Shown piece after piece: positions 19,763 to 29,873 of a DNA stretch of 64,000 bases. Location of the stretch: assembly GCA_016213825.1 (NCBI GenBank), contig JACQZP010000019.1, forward strand, positions 124,001 to 188,000, given 5' to 3'. A program made the translations under genes and the position numbers. Each line of letters opens with the position of its first letter. Within the stretch, counting starts at the first letter, position 1. The notes below the pieces were generated by a model that had not been told where the DNA came from, did not search any database, and was given only the letters and a program-made list of their open reading frames with translations. This DNA comes from Acetobacterium woodii. GTDB taxonomy: Bacteria; Bacillota; Clostridia; Eubacteriales; Eubacteriaceae.

Positions 19763-20266
19763 ATGAAAAAATCATTTTATTTATTAGGAAGCGCGTTAGC
19801 AATCGCATTGATTGGGATCGTTTTATTTACTGGGTGTACCAGAAGTTCGGGAAACGCAGGAGGAACGTCTGTTTCAAAATCGGCACAAACCCAAACCAGC
19901 AGTGATACTCAAAATACGACATCGCAACAGAGTACCAGCAGTTCCGCTGCCAAGTCAAATAGCGGGACCAAAGCCACAGTGAGTGATGGGGTTCAAATGG
20001 TAGCAACAACCCTGGATCAAGGTATTTATAAACCGATTGTTGTGCAAACAGGTGTCCCGGTGAAATGGACCATTACGGCAAAAGATGGGGATCTGAACAG
20101 CTGTAATAATAAAATGGTCATCAGAAGTTATGGTGTCGAAAAGCAATTAGCAGTTGGTGAAAATGTAGTTGAATTTACCCCGACTAAGGCAGGCACCATC
20201 AATTATTCTTGCTGGATGGGAATGGTGGGAAGTACCATAACCATTGTTGACGATATTAACCAATAA
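19763..20266 (+). CDS. Cupredoxin-domain lipoprotein
   Basis: 167 residues: lipoprotein signal (IVLFTGC, Cys ~25), a Ser/Thr/Gln linker, then a cupredoxin-like domain closely similar to the C-terminal domain of the preceding fusion ([20 protein letters not shown]). Probably an outer-face copper-binding protein working with the membrane fusion. It is 39 bp downstream of it with its own AGGAGG site. Confidence 0.7.
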   Translation: MKKSFYLLGSALAIALIGIVLFTGCTRSSGNAGGTSVSKSAQTQTSSDTQNTTSQQSTSSSAAKSNSGTKATVSDGVQMVATTLDQGIYKPIVVQTGVPVKWTITAKDGDLNSCNNKMVIRSYGVEKQLAVGENVVEFTPTKAGTINYSCWMGMVGSTITIVDDINQ

Positions 20267-20310
20267 AGAATAAAACCAAAGAAAATGAAAAGTTGAGGGA
20301 GGGGAATTTA

Positions 20311-22770
20311 ATGAAAAAAGAAACAGTCAAAATAACCGGAATGACCTGTGCGGCCTGTGCGGCCAGGGTGGAAAAAGTAGTCAATAAAATGCAAGGGATA
20401 AAAAGTGCATCGGTGAATTTCGCTACCGAAAACCTGTCAGTTGAATATGATGAGACGGAAACATCCCGACAAAAAATCAATGAAGCCATTGAAAAAGCCG
20501 GATACGGAACCGTGGAAATTTCCACCCAAAGTGAAGTCACTATCCCAATTGGGGGGATGACTTGTGCATCTTGTTCAGCCCGAGTTGAAAAAGTCCTGGG
20601 AAAACTCGAAGGGGTAACCAGTGCATCGGTTAATCTGGCCACTGAAAAAGCCACAGTTCACTACGACACCCAGCAGGTAAAGCTTTCAGCTATCCGGCAG
20701 GCTATTGAAAAAGCCGGGTATCAAGCTCTTGAAATAGAGAAAAAAAGTGCGATTGATGAAGATAAACTCCGAAAAGAAAAAGAAATACGAACACTTAAGA
20801 CTAAGTTAATTGTATCCGCGACCTTTGCTGTTCCACTGCTTTATCTTGCCATGGGGGCCATGATCTGGTGGCTGCGGCTGCCGATCCCCAGTTTTCTGGA
20901 ACCGATGCAATACCCACTGAGTTATGCTCTGGCCGAAATAATCCTGGTTATCCCAATTATTATTGCTGGAAATCGCTTCTATTCTGTAGGGTTTAAAGCC
21001 ATTATTCAACGGAGTCCAAATATGGATTCGCTAATTGCCATGGGAACATCTGCTGCGATTCTGTACAGCCTTTATTCTGTTTTTCAGATCCTCATTGGTA
21101 ATTTTAAGGCAGTACAGGATTTGTATTTTGAAACCGCTGGGGTCATTATTACGCTGATTCTCTTAGGAAAATATCTGGAAGCGGTATCGAAAGGTAAAAC
21201 ATCAGAAGCCATTAAAAAGCTGATGGGTCTTGCCCCTAAAACTGCCATCGTTATTCGGGATAGTGTTGAAATTGAAACCCCTATTGATGAGGTGGAAATT
21301 GATGATGTAATTTTGGTAAAACCTGGCGGAAAAATTCCGGTTGATGGGATTGTCATCGATGGAAATACTGCCATTGATGAATCCATGCTCACCGGGGAAA
21401 GCATGCCTGTTGATAAAAAATCAGGGGATGCAGTATATGCTGCCAGTATCAATAAAAATGGAGTGATAAAATTCAGAGCCACCAAAATTGGTGGAGATAC
21501 TGCCCTCGCTCAAATCATCAAACTGGTGGAAGATGCTCAGGGCTCAAAAGCACCCATCGCCCAGATGGCTGATATTGTTTCAAGTTATTTTGTCCCGATT
21601 GTCTTTTTGATTGCCGTTCTGGCTTTCTCTGGTTGGTATTTCACGGGTCATTCATTAGTATTTTCGATGACCATTTTCATTTCGGTTCTGGTAATTGCCT
21701 GCCCATGCGCCCTTGGTTTAGCGACACCAACAGCAATTATGGTTGGAACCGGAAAGGGTGCGGAGTATGGTATTTTAATTAAGGGCGGCGAAGCGCTAGA
21801 AACCACCCATCAGATTAATACCATCGTTTTTGATAAAACCGGCACCATCACCGAAGGCAAGCCTGAAGTAACCGACATTGCCACAGCTTCCGGGATTGAA
21901 CGAAATTGGCTGCTTCAAATCGCCGCTTCGGCCGAAAAAGGTTCTGAACATCCTTTGGGAGAAGCGATTGTCAGAGGTGCAGAAAAGGAAAACCTGGAAA
22001 TTCTTAAAATTGATGCGTTTAAAGCAATCCCCGGGTATGGGATTGAAGCGGAAGTTGACGGTGCCCGGCTGCTGCTGGGGAACCGTAAAATGATGGATGA
22101 GAACAGTATCGCCCTGATCACTCTGGAAGAAGAATCAGACAGACTTGCTGAAGAAGGTAAAACGCCCATGTACATTGCCATGGATGGCAAACTGTCCGGC
22201 ATTATTGCTGTTGCCGATGTTGTCAAAGCAAGCAGTAAAGCTGCCATTGCTAAGCTTCATGAAATGGGCATCGAAGTGGCCATGATTACTGGCGATAATA
22301 AAAAAACGGCCGAAGCCATTGCCAAACAGGTTGGTATCGATCGAGTCCTGGCCGAAGTATTGCCTCAGGATAAATCAAACGAGGTAAAAAAACTCCAGGC
22401 TGAAGGCCGGAAAGTGGCCATGGTTGGAGATGGCATCAACGATGCACCGGCATTGGCACAGGCGGATATTGGTATCGCCATTGGTTCTGGTACCGATGTC
22501 GCCATGGAATCTGCTGACATCGTATTGATGCGAAGTGATCTGATGGATGTACCAACTGCTATCAAACTCAGCAAAAGCACCATTCGCAACATCAAGCAAA
22601 ATTTGGTTTGGGCATTTGGTTATAACGTTGCCGGAATACCCATAGCCGCCGGACTTCTATATCTGTTTGGTGGTCCATTGCTGAATCCCATTTTTGCAGC
22701 CGCGGCCATGTCACTGAGTTCGGTTTCGGTACTCACCAATGCACTCCGATTAAAAGGGTTCAAACCATAA
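20311..22770 (+). CDS. copA: Cu(I)-exporting P1B-type ATPase CopA with two HMA domains
   Basis: 819 residues. Two N-terminal HMA domains with GMTCAAC (~10) and GMTCASC (~83); transport motif [11 protein letters not shown] (CPC at ~463-465); DKTGT (~508); [12 protein letters not shown] (~708). Start at ATG 20311 behind GGAGGGG; an in-frame TTG at 20293 is less likely. Pumps Cu(I) out of the cytoplasm at the expense of ATP. It is cotranscribed with the cupredoxin lipoprotein. Confidence 0.93.
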   Translation: MKKETVKITGMTCAACAARVEKVVNKMQGIKSASVNFATENLSVEYDETETSRQKINEAIEKAGYGTVEISTQSEVTIPIGGMTCASCSARVEKVLGKLEGVTSASVNLATEKATVHYDTQQVKLSAIRQAIEKAGYQALEIEKKSAIDEDKLRKEKEIRTLKTKLIVSATFAVPLLYLAMGAMIWWLRLPIPSFLEPMQYPLSYALAEIILVIPIIIAGNRFYSVGFKAIIQRSPNMDSLIAMGTSAAILYSLYSVFQILIGNFKAVQDLYFETAGVIITLILLGKYLEAVSKGKTSEAIKKLMGLAPKTAIVIRDSVEIETPIDEVEIDDVILVKPGGKIPVDGIVIDGNTAIDESMLTGESMPVDKKSGDAVYAASINKNGVIKFRATKIGGDTALAQIIKLVEDAQGSKAPIAQMADIVSSYFVPIVFLIAVLAFSGWYFTGHSLVFSMTIFISVLVIACPCALGLATPTAIMVGTGKGAEYGILIKGGEALETTHQINTIVFDKTGTITEGKPEVTDIATASGIERNWLLQIAASAEKGSEHPLGEAIVRGAEKENLEILKIDAFKAIPGYGIEAEVDGARLLLGNRKMMDENSIALITLEEESDRLAEEGKTPMYIAMDGKLSGIIAVADVVKASSKAAIAKLHEMGIEVAMITGDNKKTAEAIAKQVGIDRVLAEVLPQDKSNEVKKLQAEGRKVAMVGDGINDAPALAQADIGIAIGSGTDVAMESADIVLMRSDLMDVPTAIKLSKSTIRNIKQNLVWAFGYNVAGIPIAAGLLYLFGGPLLNPIFAAAAMSLSSVSVLTNALRLKGFKP

Positions 22771-22821
22771 AGCGTAATAAGTAAAATTAAAAATGAATTT
22801 AAATAAAAAGGAGAAAAGAGT

Positions 22822-23496
22822 ATGAAAAAGAAAATTATTTTAGCAGGGGCAGCCGCATTATTACTAATTGTCCTATCTGGTTGCCAGCAGACAGATGTCG
22901 TTGGCAAGACCTCCATCACGTCATTTGATGCGGTTCTTCAGGCAATTCCCAACCAAATTACCGCAGATGAAATGAATGGCGGATGGGCGTTAACCGCACC
23001 AGATGGTACCGCTCGTTTTATCTGGAGTAAAGATTACAGCAGTGGCAGCCCTCATGATGTCATGATTGAGACAGATGTGAAACCATTCATCGATGCTGGT
23101 CTAGATGTCACCAAACTGCCCGCCGGAATGGTTGTCGGCGATAAGATTATGGTCGGGACCATGTTAGGGGATGAAAAATTAACCTATAAGGGTGAAGTTA
23201 CACCGCTGGCCTCCTATGAACAGATTGTAAATCTCAAACGCGATCATATTAAATATCACGCAGCTCTTGACCATTACGGCGTAGATCTTGGCGATGGCAA
23301 TGCATTTGAATGGGCTAAAGATATGAGTACCAATGATAAAGACATTGTTTTTGCACTTAATCCGCAAATGTTTATTGATGCCGGCGTTGATCCCACAAAA
23401 GTCGAAGGTTGGGTTTTTGCCAAGGTAAAAACTGAAGATAAAGATAAACAACCAATAGAAGTTGATAAATTCTTAAAACCGTTTAGTATCAAATAA
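22822..23496 (+). CDS. Lipoprotein of unknown function in copper cluster
   Basis: 224 residues with lipoprotein signal (IVLSGC, Cys ~20). Two similar segments, IETDVKPFIDAGLDVTKLPAGMV (~78) and ALNPQMFIDAGVDPTKVEGWV (~180), suggest an internal duplication around a FIDAG(L/V)D motif. I do not recognise the family. It lies between copA and copZ, so a role in copper handling outside the membrane is likely but unproved. Confidence 0.6.
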   Translation: MKKKIILAGAAALLLIVLSGCQQTDVVGKTSITSFDAVLQAIPNQITADEMNGGWALTAPDGTARFIWSKDYSSGSPHDVMIETDVKPFIDAGLDVTKLPAGMVVGDKIMVGTMLGDEKLTYKGEVTPLASYEQIVNLKRDHIKYHAALDHYGVDLGDGNAFEWAKDMSTNDKDIVFALNPQMFIDAGVDPTKVEGWVFAKVKTEDKDKQPIEVDKFLKPFSIK

Positions 23497-23552
23497 ATTG
23501 TCTAAAAAATACTCGAAAAAATAACCAAATAAAATTCAAAGAGGTGTAAGAA

Positions 23553-23768
23553 ATGGAAAAAATGATTTTAAATGTCGAAGGAATGTCCTGTGCTCACTGT
23601 GAGAGAGCGGTAAAAAATGCAGTCGGGGAACTCGATGGTGTTGAAAGTGTCAATGTCGATCTTAACGGAAAAACTGTCGAAATCGAATATGATCCTGGTA
23701 AATTAGGCTTTGAGAGTTTTAAAGCGGCCATCGAAGAAGAAGACTTCAATGTAGTAGGACAAATCTAA
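23553..23768 (+). CDS. copZ: Copper chaperone CopZ
   Basis: 71 residues, a single HMA domain with GMSCAHC at ~9-15, the Cu(I)-binding CxxC. Carries cytosolic Cu(I) to CopA-type ATPases. It has its own AGAGGTG ribosome site and ends the copper operon. A hairpin (AGCGTCTTT / AAAGACGCT, about 23864-23891) follows without a good T-run. Confidence 0.9.
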   Translation: MEKMILNVEGMSCAHCERAVKNAVGELDGVESVNVDLNGKTVEIEYDPGKLGFESFKAAIEEEDFNVVGQI

Positions 23769-23984
23769 ACGAATTAAACCAAATAACCGTAATAGTATAA
23801 AATCAATATCCTTGAAAATTTTCAAAGATGTCACATGCTGATACGGTTAAAAAGTTGTTTAATAGCGTCTTTGTTTTAAAATAAAGACGCTTTGAAGCAA
23901 CGGATAATATGGCTCAATACAGATACAAATGAAAATCGATTCATCAATCAGAACGGATTAAAATTTTAAAAGGTGGGAATGAAA

Positions 23985-24401
23985 ATGAAACAGCAAGAAA
24001 TTGGAGTTGTTATTGAAGTAAAAGGAAATGTGGCAAAAGTTAAAGCCGCCAGACATGGCGATTGTGATAACTGTGGAGCATGCCCTGGGGATAGTGCCAT
24101 TGTCATGGATGTTCGTAATGCCGTTTCGGCTAAACCGGGACAAAAAGTAAGCTTTGAGATGCATAGTGTAAGTATGGTACTTGCAGCGTTTGTGGTGTAT
24201 GCTGTTCCTTTATTTGCGGCCGCCGCTGGAGCCGTTATTGGTTGGTCGATTGCAAATCTGCTTGGTCAATCTTTGGTAGCGTTTCAAGTAGGTGGTGGCA
24301 TAATCGGATTTGGTTTATCACTGGTCGTTATAAAATTATATGATAAAGCTCTAAAAAACAATGTAAAAACTTTGCCTGTGATTACGAAAGTGTTAAATTG
24401 A
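23985..24401 (+). CDS. RseC/MucC-family protein
   Basis: 138 residues. An N-terminal soluble part with four cysteines or fewer in CDNCGAC (~27-33) and two membrane helices (~58-80 and ~88-110), the SoxR-reducing-system RseC / MucC layout. ATG 23985 is taken because the AAAGGTGGG site lies 8 bp before it; an in-frame GTG and ATG exist just upstream. Family members take part in redox control of Fe-S or electron-transport complexes (Rnf-linked). Here it sits between copper and two-component genes. Confidence 0.7.
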   Translation: MKQQEIGVVIEVKGNVAKVKAARHGDCDNCGACPGDSAIVMDVRNAVSAKPGQKVSFEMHSVSMVLAAFVVYAVPLFAAAAGAVIGWSIANLLGQSLVAFQVGGGIIGFGLSLVVIKLYDKALKNNVKTLPVITKVLN

Positions 24402-24427
24402 AGTTGGCATTGCTGAAAGTATGATTG

Positions 24428-24455
24428 TTGATCTGGTGGGAAAAACTGCTATAAT
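24428..24455 (+). promoter_or_regulatory. Promoter of the two-component system
   Basis: TTGATC (24428-24433), 16-bp spacer, TATAAT (24450-24455). Confidence 0.55.
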
Positions 24456-24564
24456 AGAGGATAACCCTTAAAAGTGTCGTTTGAAGATTTTAAAAAAGTA
24501 ATTGGAGAAGTCGCTTGGACATTCGATAACCTGAATGCCTGAGAAATATGGAGGTTTAGTGAGA

Positions 24565-25278
24565 ATGAACAATCATTTTAAAAAAGTGCTTGTTGTGGAT
24601 GATGAGTTAAAAATAATTGAGGTGGTAAAGTCTTTTCTGGAAAGCAAAGGCTTTATCGTTTTTGCGGCAGAAAACGGCAAACAAGCCCTTGAATTATTTG
24701 AGCAGGAGAACATTGCTCTCATTGTACTAGACCTGATGCTTCCAGACATGACCGGCGAAGAAATTTGCATTCAGATTAGAAAAAAATCCCGGGTGCCGAT
24801 TATTATGCTCACTGCAAAAATTGAAGAATCGGACATGCTTAAAGGGTTGAATATCGGAGCAGATGATTATATTACAAAACCATTCAGTTTAAAAGCCCTT
24901 TATGCCAGAATTGAAGCAGTGCTTCGCAGGTCAAGTGATGATCTGGTACCGCTTTATAATAAAGCTTCTTTCAATGACGGCGATTTGGAAATTGATTTCG
25001 AAAGTCATCGTATCAAAAAAAATCAGGTGGAAATTAGTCTTACTCCAAATGAATATAAATTACTGGCGGCTTTAATAAAGTATCCCAGCCGGGTTTTTAC
25101 CCGGGAGGACTTAATCAGGGTAGCATTAGGCGATGAATTTGAAGGGTATGATCGTGCCGTGGATAGCCATATTAAAAACCTGCGGCAAAAAATAGAAAAT
25201 GATCCCAAGAATCCGGTTTACGTTCTGACTGTGTATGGGATTGGTTATAAGTTTGGCGGTGAAAACCATGAAGCATAG
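24565..25278 (+). CDS. OmpR/PhoB-type response regulator
   Basis: 237 residues. Receiver domain with the acidic pocket VVDDE, phospho-acceptor Asp in LIVLDLMLPDMTG (~52) and Lys in ITKPF; C-terminal winged helix (~140-237) of the OmpR/PhoB type. The kinase gene overlaps its end by 11 bp. The target is not shown by the sequence; the copper cluster just upstream is the obvious candidate. Confidence 0.9.
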   Translation: MNNHFKKVLVVDDELKIIEVVKSFLESKGFIVFAAENGKQALELFEQENIALIVLDLMLPDMTGEEICIQIRKKSRVPIIMLTAKIEESDMLKGLNIGADDYITKPFSLKALYARIEAVLRRSSDDLVPLYNKASFNDGDLEIDFESHRIKKNQVEISLTPNEYKLLAALIKYPSRVFTREDLIRVALGDEFEGYDRAVDSHIKNLRQKIENDPKNPVYVLTVYGIGYKFGGENHEA

Positions 25279-26656
25279 GCTGCGGACGAAATTTTCGCTT
25301 ACGATCGCATTAGCAATGCTACTGACAATTGGCCTGGTCAGTCTGTTATCAAATTTTTTAATTGAAAAACAGTTTACTAATTATTTGGGAATTCAACAGG
25401 AAAAAAGAATTCTGGAAATCGCTGATAATCTGAGTCAGCAGTATAACTCGACGACAAAAACCTGGGACTCCGATTTTGTTCATACGATTGGGATGTACGC
25501 ACTAAATGACGGCTACATTATTTCGGTGACTGATGCAGCAGGTCAAGTAATCTGGGATGCTGAAACCTGTGATATGACCATGTGCAACCAGGTTACAAAT
25601 AATATCACAAATTCAATGGCGATGCAGCACCCTCAGTCACAGGGAGAATTTACATCTAAATCGATCAGTCTGACAAAAGATAATGACGTAACCGGAACGG
25701 TCAATGTAAAATATTACGGACCTTATTTTTTAAACGAAGACGATTTTCAGTTTTTGAAATCACTTAACCTGATTTTAATTGGAATTGCTTTTATCTCGTT
25801 GATTTTCTCAATCGTGTTGGGAACGATTTTAGCTAGACGTTTGAGTAAGCCGATCTTAAAAACGGTTGATGCAACGAAGCAAATCTCTCAAGGTGATTAT
25901 TCAGTCAGAATTGAGGAAAACACAAACACCACCGAATTGGATGAACTGATTGATGCGATTAATCACCTGGCAGATTCGCTGGGAAAACAGGAAGCGTTGA
26001 GAAAACAGCTCACCGCCGATGTTGCCCACGAACTGCGGACACCGCTTACCTCGGTGGGCACTCATATTGAAGCAATGATTGAAGGCGTGTGGGAACCTAC
26101 CGAGCAGCGACTGCAAAGCTGTTATGATGAAATTTTAAGAATCGGCAAAATCATTCAGGATTTGGAAAATTTGGCCAGGGTTGAAAGTGAAAATTTGAAA
26201 CTGGATAAAAAACAGCTCAATCTGACTGAGGTGGCAGAAAAGGTTTTAGGAAACCTGGAAGCAGAGATAAGCAGAAAAAAACTGATGGTATCCATAGAAG
26301 GAACCCGTTCCGACTTTATTGGCGATCCCGACCGGATCAGTCAGGTACTGATGAATCTTATTTCCAATGCCATTAAATACACGCCGGATGGCGGGCAGAT
26401 TCAAATTCTTATTACTGAATCAGATCAAGTGGTTGAGATCCGCGTCAAAGACAATGGCTTAGGAATCCCGGAAGATGAACAGCCATATATCTTTGAGCGT
26501 TTTTATCGCGCTGATAAATCCAGAAACCGACTAACTGGGGGTACTGGTATCGGGCTGGCCATCGTTAAATCCATTGTGACTGCGCATGGCGGAACCGTGG
26601 CGGTTGAAAGTCGTCCAAATGAAGGCAGCTGCTTTACCGTAATATTGCCAAAATAA
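25268..26656 (+). CDS. Membrane sensor histidine kinase with HAMP domain
   Basis: 462 residues: membrane helices at ~12-32 and ~170-192 around an outer sensor domain of ~135 residues containing a CDMTMC pair (~102), a possible metal or redox site; HAMP (~192-245); dimerisation helix with phospho-His in VAHELRTP; ATPase domain with N, G1 (DNGLGIPE) and G2 (GGTGIGLAI) boxes. The in-frame start upstream is rejected because ATG 25268 overlaps the regulator gene in the usual coupled way. Confidence 0.9.
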   Translation: MKHRLRTKFSLTIALAMLLTIGLVSLLSNFLIEKQFTNYLGIQQEKRILEIADNLSQQYNSTTKTWDSDFVHTIGMYALNDGYIISVTDAAGQVIWDAETCDMTMCNQVTNNITNSMAMQHPQSQGEFTSKSISLTKDNDVTGTVNVKYYGPYFLNEDDFQFLKSLNLILIGIAFISLIFSIVLGTILARRLSKPILKTVDATKQISQGDYSVRIEENTNTTELDELIDAINHLADSLGKQEALRKQLTADVAHELRTPLTSVGTHIEAMIEGVWEPTEQRLQSCYDEILRIGKIIQDLENLARVESENLKLDKKQLNLTEVAEKVLGNLEAEISRKKLMVSIEGTRSDFIGDPDRISQVLMNLISNAIKYTPDGGQIQILITESDQVVEIRVKDNGLGIPEDEQPYIFERFYRADKSRNRLTGGTGIGLAIVKSIVTAHGGTVAVESRPNEGSCFTVILPK

Positions 26657-26702
26657 GAATACCCCGACTTGCTTAAACGATAAGTAAGTCGGGGTATTCT
26701 TT
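26654..26702. terminator. Bidirectional intrinsic terminator
   Basis: AAGAATACCCCGACTT / AAGTCGGGGTATTCTT, a 16-bp perfect stem, between the convergent kinase and tcdA genes. Confidence 0.9.
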
Positions 26703-26726
26703 GTTTGAAAAAAATAATTTTAAAAA

Positions 26727-27485
26727 TTAGTTTGAAAATGAGAGATCTTTAATAACTTCGCCCGCTAAAATCAGACCCGCTACTGATGGTACAAAAGAAA
26801 TGCTTCCGGGAATTGATCGTCGGTCGGTGCATTTCCGCTCAGTGCCAGGGGGACAAATACAGTTGGTCTTGCATGAATTCGAGCAATCTTCAATCTGTTT
26901 TATCGGTTCTTCGGTGGAAAAAACAACTTTTAAATGCTTGATCTTTCGCTTCTTAAGCTCTTTTCGCATAATTTTGGCCACCGGACACATGCTTGTTTTG
27001 AAAATATCAGCAACCTTAAAAAGGGTGGGATCCAATTTATTGCCGGCTCCCATACAACTGATGATGGGGGTGTTTGAGTTTTCGGTTTGGAGAACCAACT
27101 CTATTTTTGCAGAAATCGTATCAATGGCATCAACCACGTAAGAATAGGTTGAGAAGTCAAATTGATGCGAATTTTCAGGTAAAAAGAAACATTGATGAAT
27201 ATTGACCTGCGCATTGGGATTGATCTCCAGAATCCGTTGTTTCATCACTTCCACCTTGTATTGGCCGACGGTTTTACGGGTCGCAATCAGCTGACGGTTG
27301 ATATTCGTCAAGCAGACTTTGTCGTCATCAATCAGATCAAATTGTCCGACACCACTCCGGGCAAGGGCCTCTGCGGTATAACTGCCCACCCCGCCGATGC
27401 CAAAGATGGCCACCCGTGATTGTTCCAGTTTTTTCATGGCGTCTCCGCCAAGTAATAATTCAGTTCTTGAAAATTGGTTTAACAT
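26727..27485 (-). CDS. tcdA: tRNA threonylcarbamoyladenosine dehydratase (TcdA/YgdL-like)
   Basis: 252 residues, E1/ThiF fold with nucleotide-binding GIGGVGS (~29-35), DDDKVCLTNINRQ (~57) and a C-terminal Cys-rich segment (CSNSCKTNCICPPG, ~200). Family reaction: ATP-dependent cyclisation of t6A to ct6A in tRNA, often with a sulfur-carrier desulfurase partner. It ends a - strand operon with a TtcA-like protein and a cysteine desulfurase, in keeping with that link. Confidence 0.8.
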   Translation of the reverse strand: MLNQFSRTELLLGGDAMKKLEQSRVAIFGIGGVGSYTAEALARSGVGQFDLIDDDKVCLTNINRQLIATRKTVGQYKVEVMKQRILEINPNAQVNIHQCFFLPENSHQFDFSTYSYVVDAIDTISAKIELVLQTENSNTPIISCMGAGNKLDPTLFKVADIFKTSMCPVAKIMRKELKKRKIKHLKVVFSTEEPIKQIEDCSNSCKTNCICPPGTERKCTDRRSIPGSISFVPSVAGLILAGEVIKDLSFSN

Positions 27486-27560
27486 TAAAATTCTCCGTTC
27501 AGATATTAAATGGTTCAGATGGTTTATAGTTTTAGCAGATTGTTCATTATTATCAACGAG

Positions 27561-28394
27561 TTAATTATCATAATCATCTAAAAAATGATGTTTAACGCCA
27601 TCTTGCTTATAGGCAATAATGGTATTGAGATTAACGTTCTCCACACTTTTGAAAATGTTACTCTCGATGTAAGGACTGGTTTGGCGGAATTTTTTCAGTA
27701 AGGTTTTCATTTCCTGACGCTTAGAAGCGCCCCCCTCATTGTCAGAAATCATGCAATTTTCCGTAAATCGGCAGGCACATTGAATGAATTGAAGATCGTT
27801 ATGTAACTTCCAATTAATAATCGCTTCTTCACGGATTAAATACATCGGCCGAATCAGCTCCATGTTTTCGAAGTTGCTGCTCTTGAGCTTGGGCATCATC
27901 GTTTGTATTTGTCCGCCGTAAAGCATACCCATCAAGATAGTCTCAATAACATCATCATAATGATGCCCCAAAGCGATTTTATTACAACCCAATTCCTGAG
28001 CTTTGCTGTATAAATACCCCCGCCGCATTCGGGCACACAGATAACAGGGTGACTTGTCAATTTCTGCCACCGAATCAAAGATCTGAGATTCGAAAATAGT
28101 GGCTTCAATATTCAGAAGCTTCAAATTCTTTATTATCATCTCACGATTTAAAGGATTATAACCCGGGTCCATCACCATAAAAACCAATTCAAACGGGAAT
28201 TTATTGTGTTTCTTCAGTTCCTGAAATAACTTTGCCATGAGCATAGAGTCTTTGCCTCCAGATATACACACCGCAATTTTATCACCTTCATTCACTAGCT
28301 GATATTCATTGATGCCGCTGGTAAATCGGCACCAGATATTGCTGCGAAATTTCTTTTTTAAACTCTTTTCGATTGCTTCATGACGTTGTTCCAT
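27561..28394 (-). CDS. TtcA-family PP-loop tRNA thiolation protein
   Basis: 277 residues. The PP-loop SGGKDSM (~45-51) activates the tRNA base with ATP. CYLCARMRRGY (~127) and CRFTENC (~205) carry cysteines likely to hold the Fe-S cluster used by TtcA-like enzymes. Probably makes a 2-thio-base in tRNA with sulfur from the desulfurase encoded 9 bp upstream. Confidence 0.8.
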   Translation of the reverse strand: MEQRHEAIEKSLKKKFRSNIWCRFTSGINEYQLVNEGDKIAVCISGGKDSMLMAKLFQELKKHNKFPFELVFMVMDPGYNPLNREMIIKNLKLLNIEATIFESQIFDSVAEIDKSPCYLCARMRRGYLYSKAQELGCNKIALGHHYDDVIETILMGMLYGGQIQTMMPKLKSSNFENMELIRPMYLIREEAIINWKLHNDLQFIQCACRFTENCMISDNEGGASKRQEMKTLLKKFRQTSPYIESNIFKSVENVNLNTIIAYKQDGVKHHFLDDYDN

Positions 28395-28403
28395 TCAATA
28401 CTC

Positions 28404-29528
28404 CTATTTTTGGGTAAGATTCGTATAACATTGATCGAATATATTTATAAATTCCTGAATTTCTTTTTCTTCAGTTAAATGACAAAGACTGATTCGCCAG
28501 GAACATCTGGCCAGCTCCCGGTTGCCTGTTATAGAGAGGACAGAACGGGAAGGGGTGTTGTCCGTTGAGCAGGCAGATTTTGTTGATACATAGACATTAC
28601 AATCATTTAATGCTGTTTGAAATATCTGGGCCTTGACCCCTTTTACACTGAGGTTGAGGATGTGTGGCAACGAATGATCGGTACTATTAATATATACCAG
28701 GGGGTACGTATTTAATTGGCTTTTCAGCCGTTCATTTTGTTCTCTGACTAGATTTAATTTATTGTCAATCTCCTCGTGGCAGAGTTTCAAAGCTAAGGCA
28801 GTGGCGGCAGCACCAGCCGTGAAAGGGGTGCCGCTCCGATAGCTGCTGGTACTCATCCCACCATGAATTAATGGTTCCAACAAGAGTTTTTCATTCCTGA
28901 GCAGAACTCCCATTCCATTGAGGCCAAAAAATTTGTGGGGAGAAAAGGTTGCCAAATCTACTGCAGCTAAAGAAATTGGGATCTTGCCAATCGCTTGGGT
29001 CGCATCGACATGAAAAAAGCAGTTGGGATAAGCGTCGATGATTTCGCCGATTTTTTCCACCGGTTGACGCACGCCCAATTCACTATCCACGTAGCCGATG
29101 GATACCAGGATGGTATCCTTTCGCAGCAATTCTTTTAAATGATCCAGATCGACAGTCCCATCTTTCTTGATGGCAACCAGATCGATTTCATACCCAAGAG
29201 ATTGTAAATGTTTTAAGGTACCGCTAACCGAAGCATGCTCAAGACAGGTTGAAATAATGTGCTTGCCATTTTCCCGGTAGGCTCTGGCGATACCTTTGAT
29301 GGCAAGATTATTTGCCTCGCTGGCGCCGGATGTATAGATTACTTCCATGCCCGGGCAGTTTAAAATTTCTCTGATTTCCATTGTCGATTTTTCAATTATT
29401 AATTTGGCGCTTTCTCCAGCATGATGTTTTGCATTGGCATTACCAAAAAAGTTTCTACTGATCTCATAAAAGGAATCCAGAACGTGATGATTAACAGGGG
29501 TATCCGCTGCATAATCCAGATAAATCAT
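28404..29528 (-). CDS. Cysteine desulfurase (NifS/IscS type)
   Basis: 374 residues. PLP lysine in SPHKFFGLNGMG (Lys ~199), His in the HVDATQ segment, and catalytic Cys ~320 in STKSACSTDN on the flexible loop. Converts cysteine to alanine and protein-bound persulfide. First gene of the - strand operon with the TtcA-like and TcdA proteins. Its long leader holds a terminator and a folded segment (29564-29672), which suggests attenuation. Confidence 0.88.
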   Translation of the reverse strand: MIYLDYAADTPVNHHVLDSFYEISRNFFGNANAKHHAGESAKLIIEKSTMEIREILNCPGMEVIYTSGASEANNLAIKGIARAYRENGKHIISTCLEHASVSGTLKHLQSLGYEIDLVAIKKDGTVDLDHLKELLRKDTILVSIGYVDSELGVRQPVEKIGEIIDAYPNCFFHVDATQAIGKIPISLAAVDLATFSPHKFFGLNGMGVLLRNEKLLLEPLIHGGMSTSSYRSGTPFTAGAAATALALKLCHEEIDNKLNLVREQNERLKSQLNTYPLVYINSTDHSLPHILNLSVKGVKAQIFQTALNDCNVYVSTKSACSTDNTPSRSVLSITGNRELARCSWRISLCHLTEEKEIQEFINIFDQCYTNLTQK

Positions 29529-29563
29529 TTATCTAACTCCATATCTTTATCTTTTTTTGTTTA

Positions 29564-29672
29564 TGTAGCTGTCAATGACTGCAAAACTATTAATTAGTCA
29601 AAGAATACTAATTTTATAAAATGCAGAGCTACAAAAAAATACCCGTGAGATTTAAAATGAAATCCCAAGGTA
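29564..29672 (-). promoter_or_regulatory. Structured leader with terminator before the cysteine desulfurase operon
   Basis: Read on the - strand. First a terminator (29672 to 29633): stem TACC-GGGATTT / AAATCTC-GGTA and seven T. Then a long imperfect hairpin closed by TGTAGCT / AGCTACA, with inner CTGCA/TGCAG and AATTAGT/ACTAATT stems (29632 to 29564). TATAAT (29686-29681) is the probable -10. The gap 29529-29873 holds this leader and the divergent cysK promoter. No leader peptide was seen. Confidence 0.5.
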
Positions 29673-29796
29673 ATACCATAATTATACTATAGAATTACTA
29701 TAATACAATCGAAGATTTAGCATTTTAAGAATTTATATTACAAATAATCGGTATTATTTAGTACACAAAAAATTTCAATAAAATCAAAAAAACTAG

Positions 29797-29848
29797 TTGA
29801 CAAAAAAAAGATCAGGAAATATAATAATTCATATAGAATTAATATGAA
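29797..29848 (+). promoter_or_regulatory. Promoter and CATAT-N7-ATATG operator of cysK-rrf2
   Basis: TTGACA (29797-29802), 17-bp spacer, TATAAT (29820-29825). Directly downstream, over the expected start point, lies TTCATAT-N7-ATATGAA (29828-29848), a perfect dyad. It is the archetype of the operator shared by the sulfur genes in this window. Confidence 0.8.
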
Positions 29849-29873
29849 ATAAAAATAGAAATGAGGAAATGTG

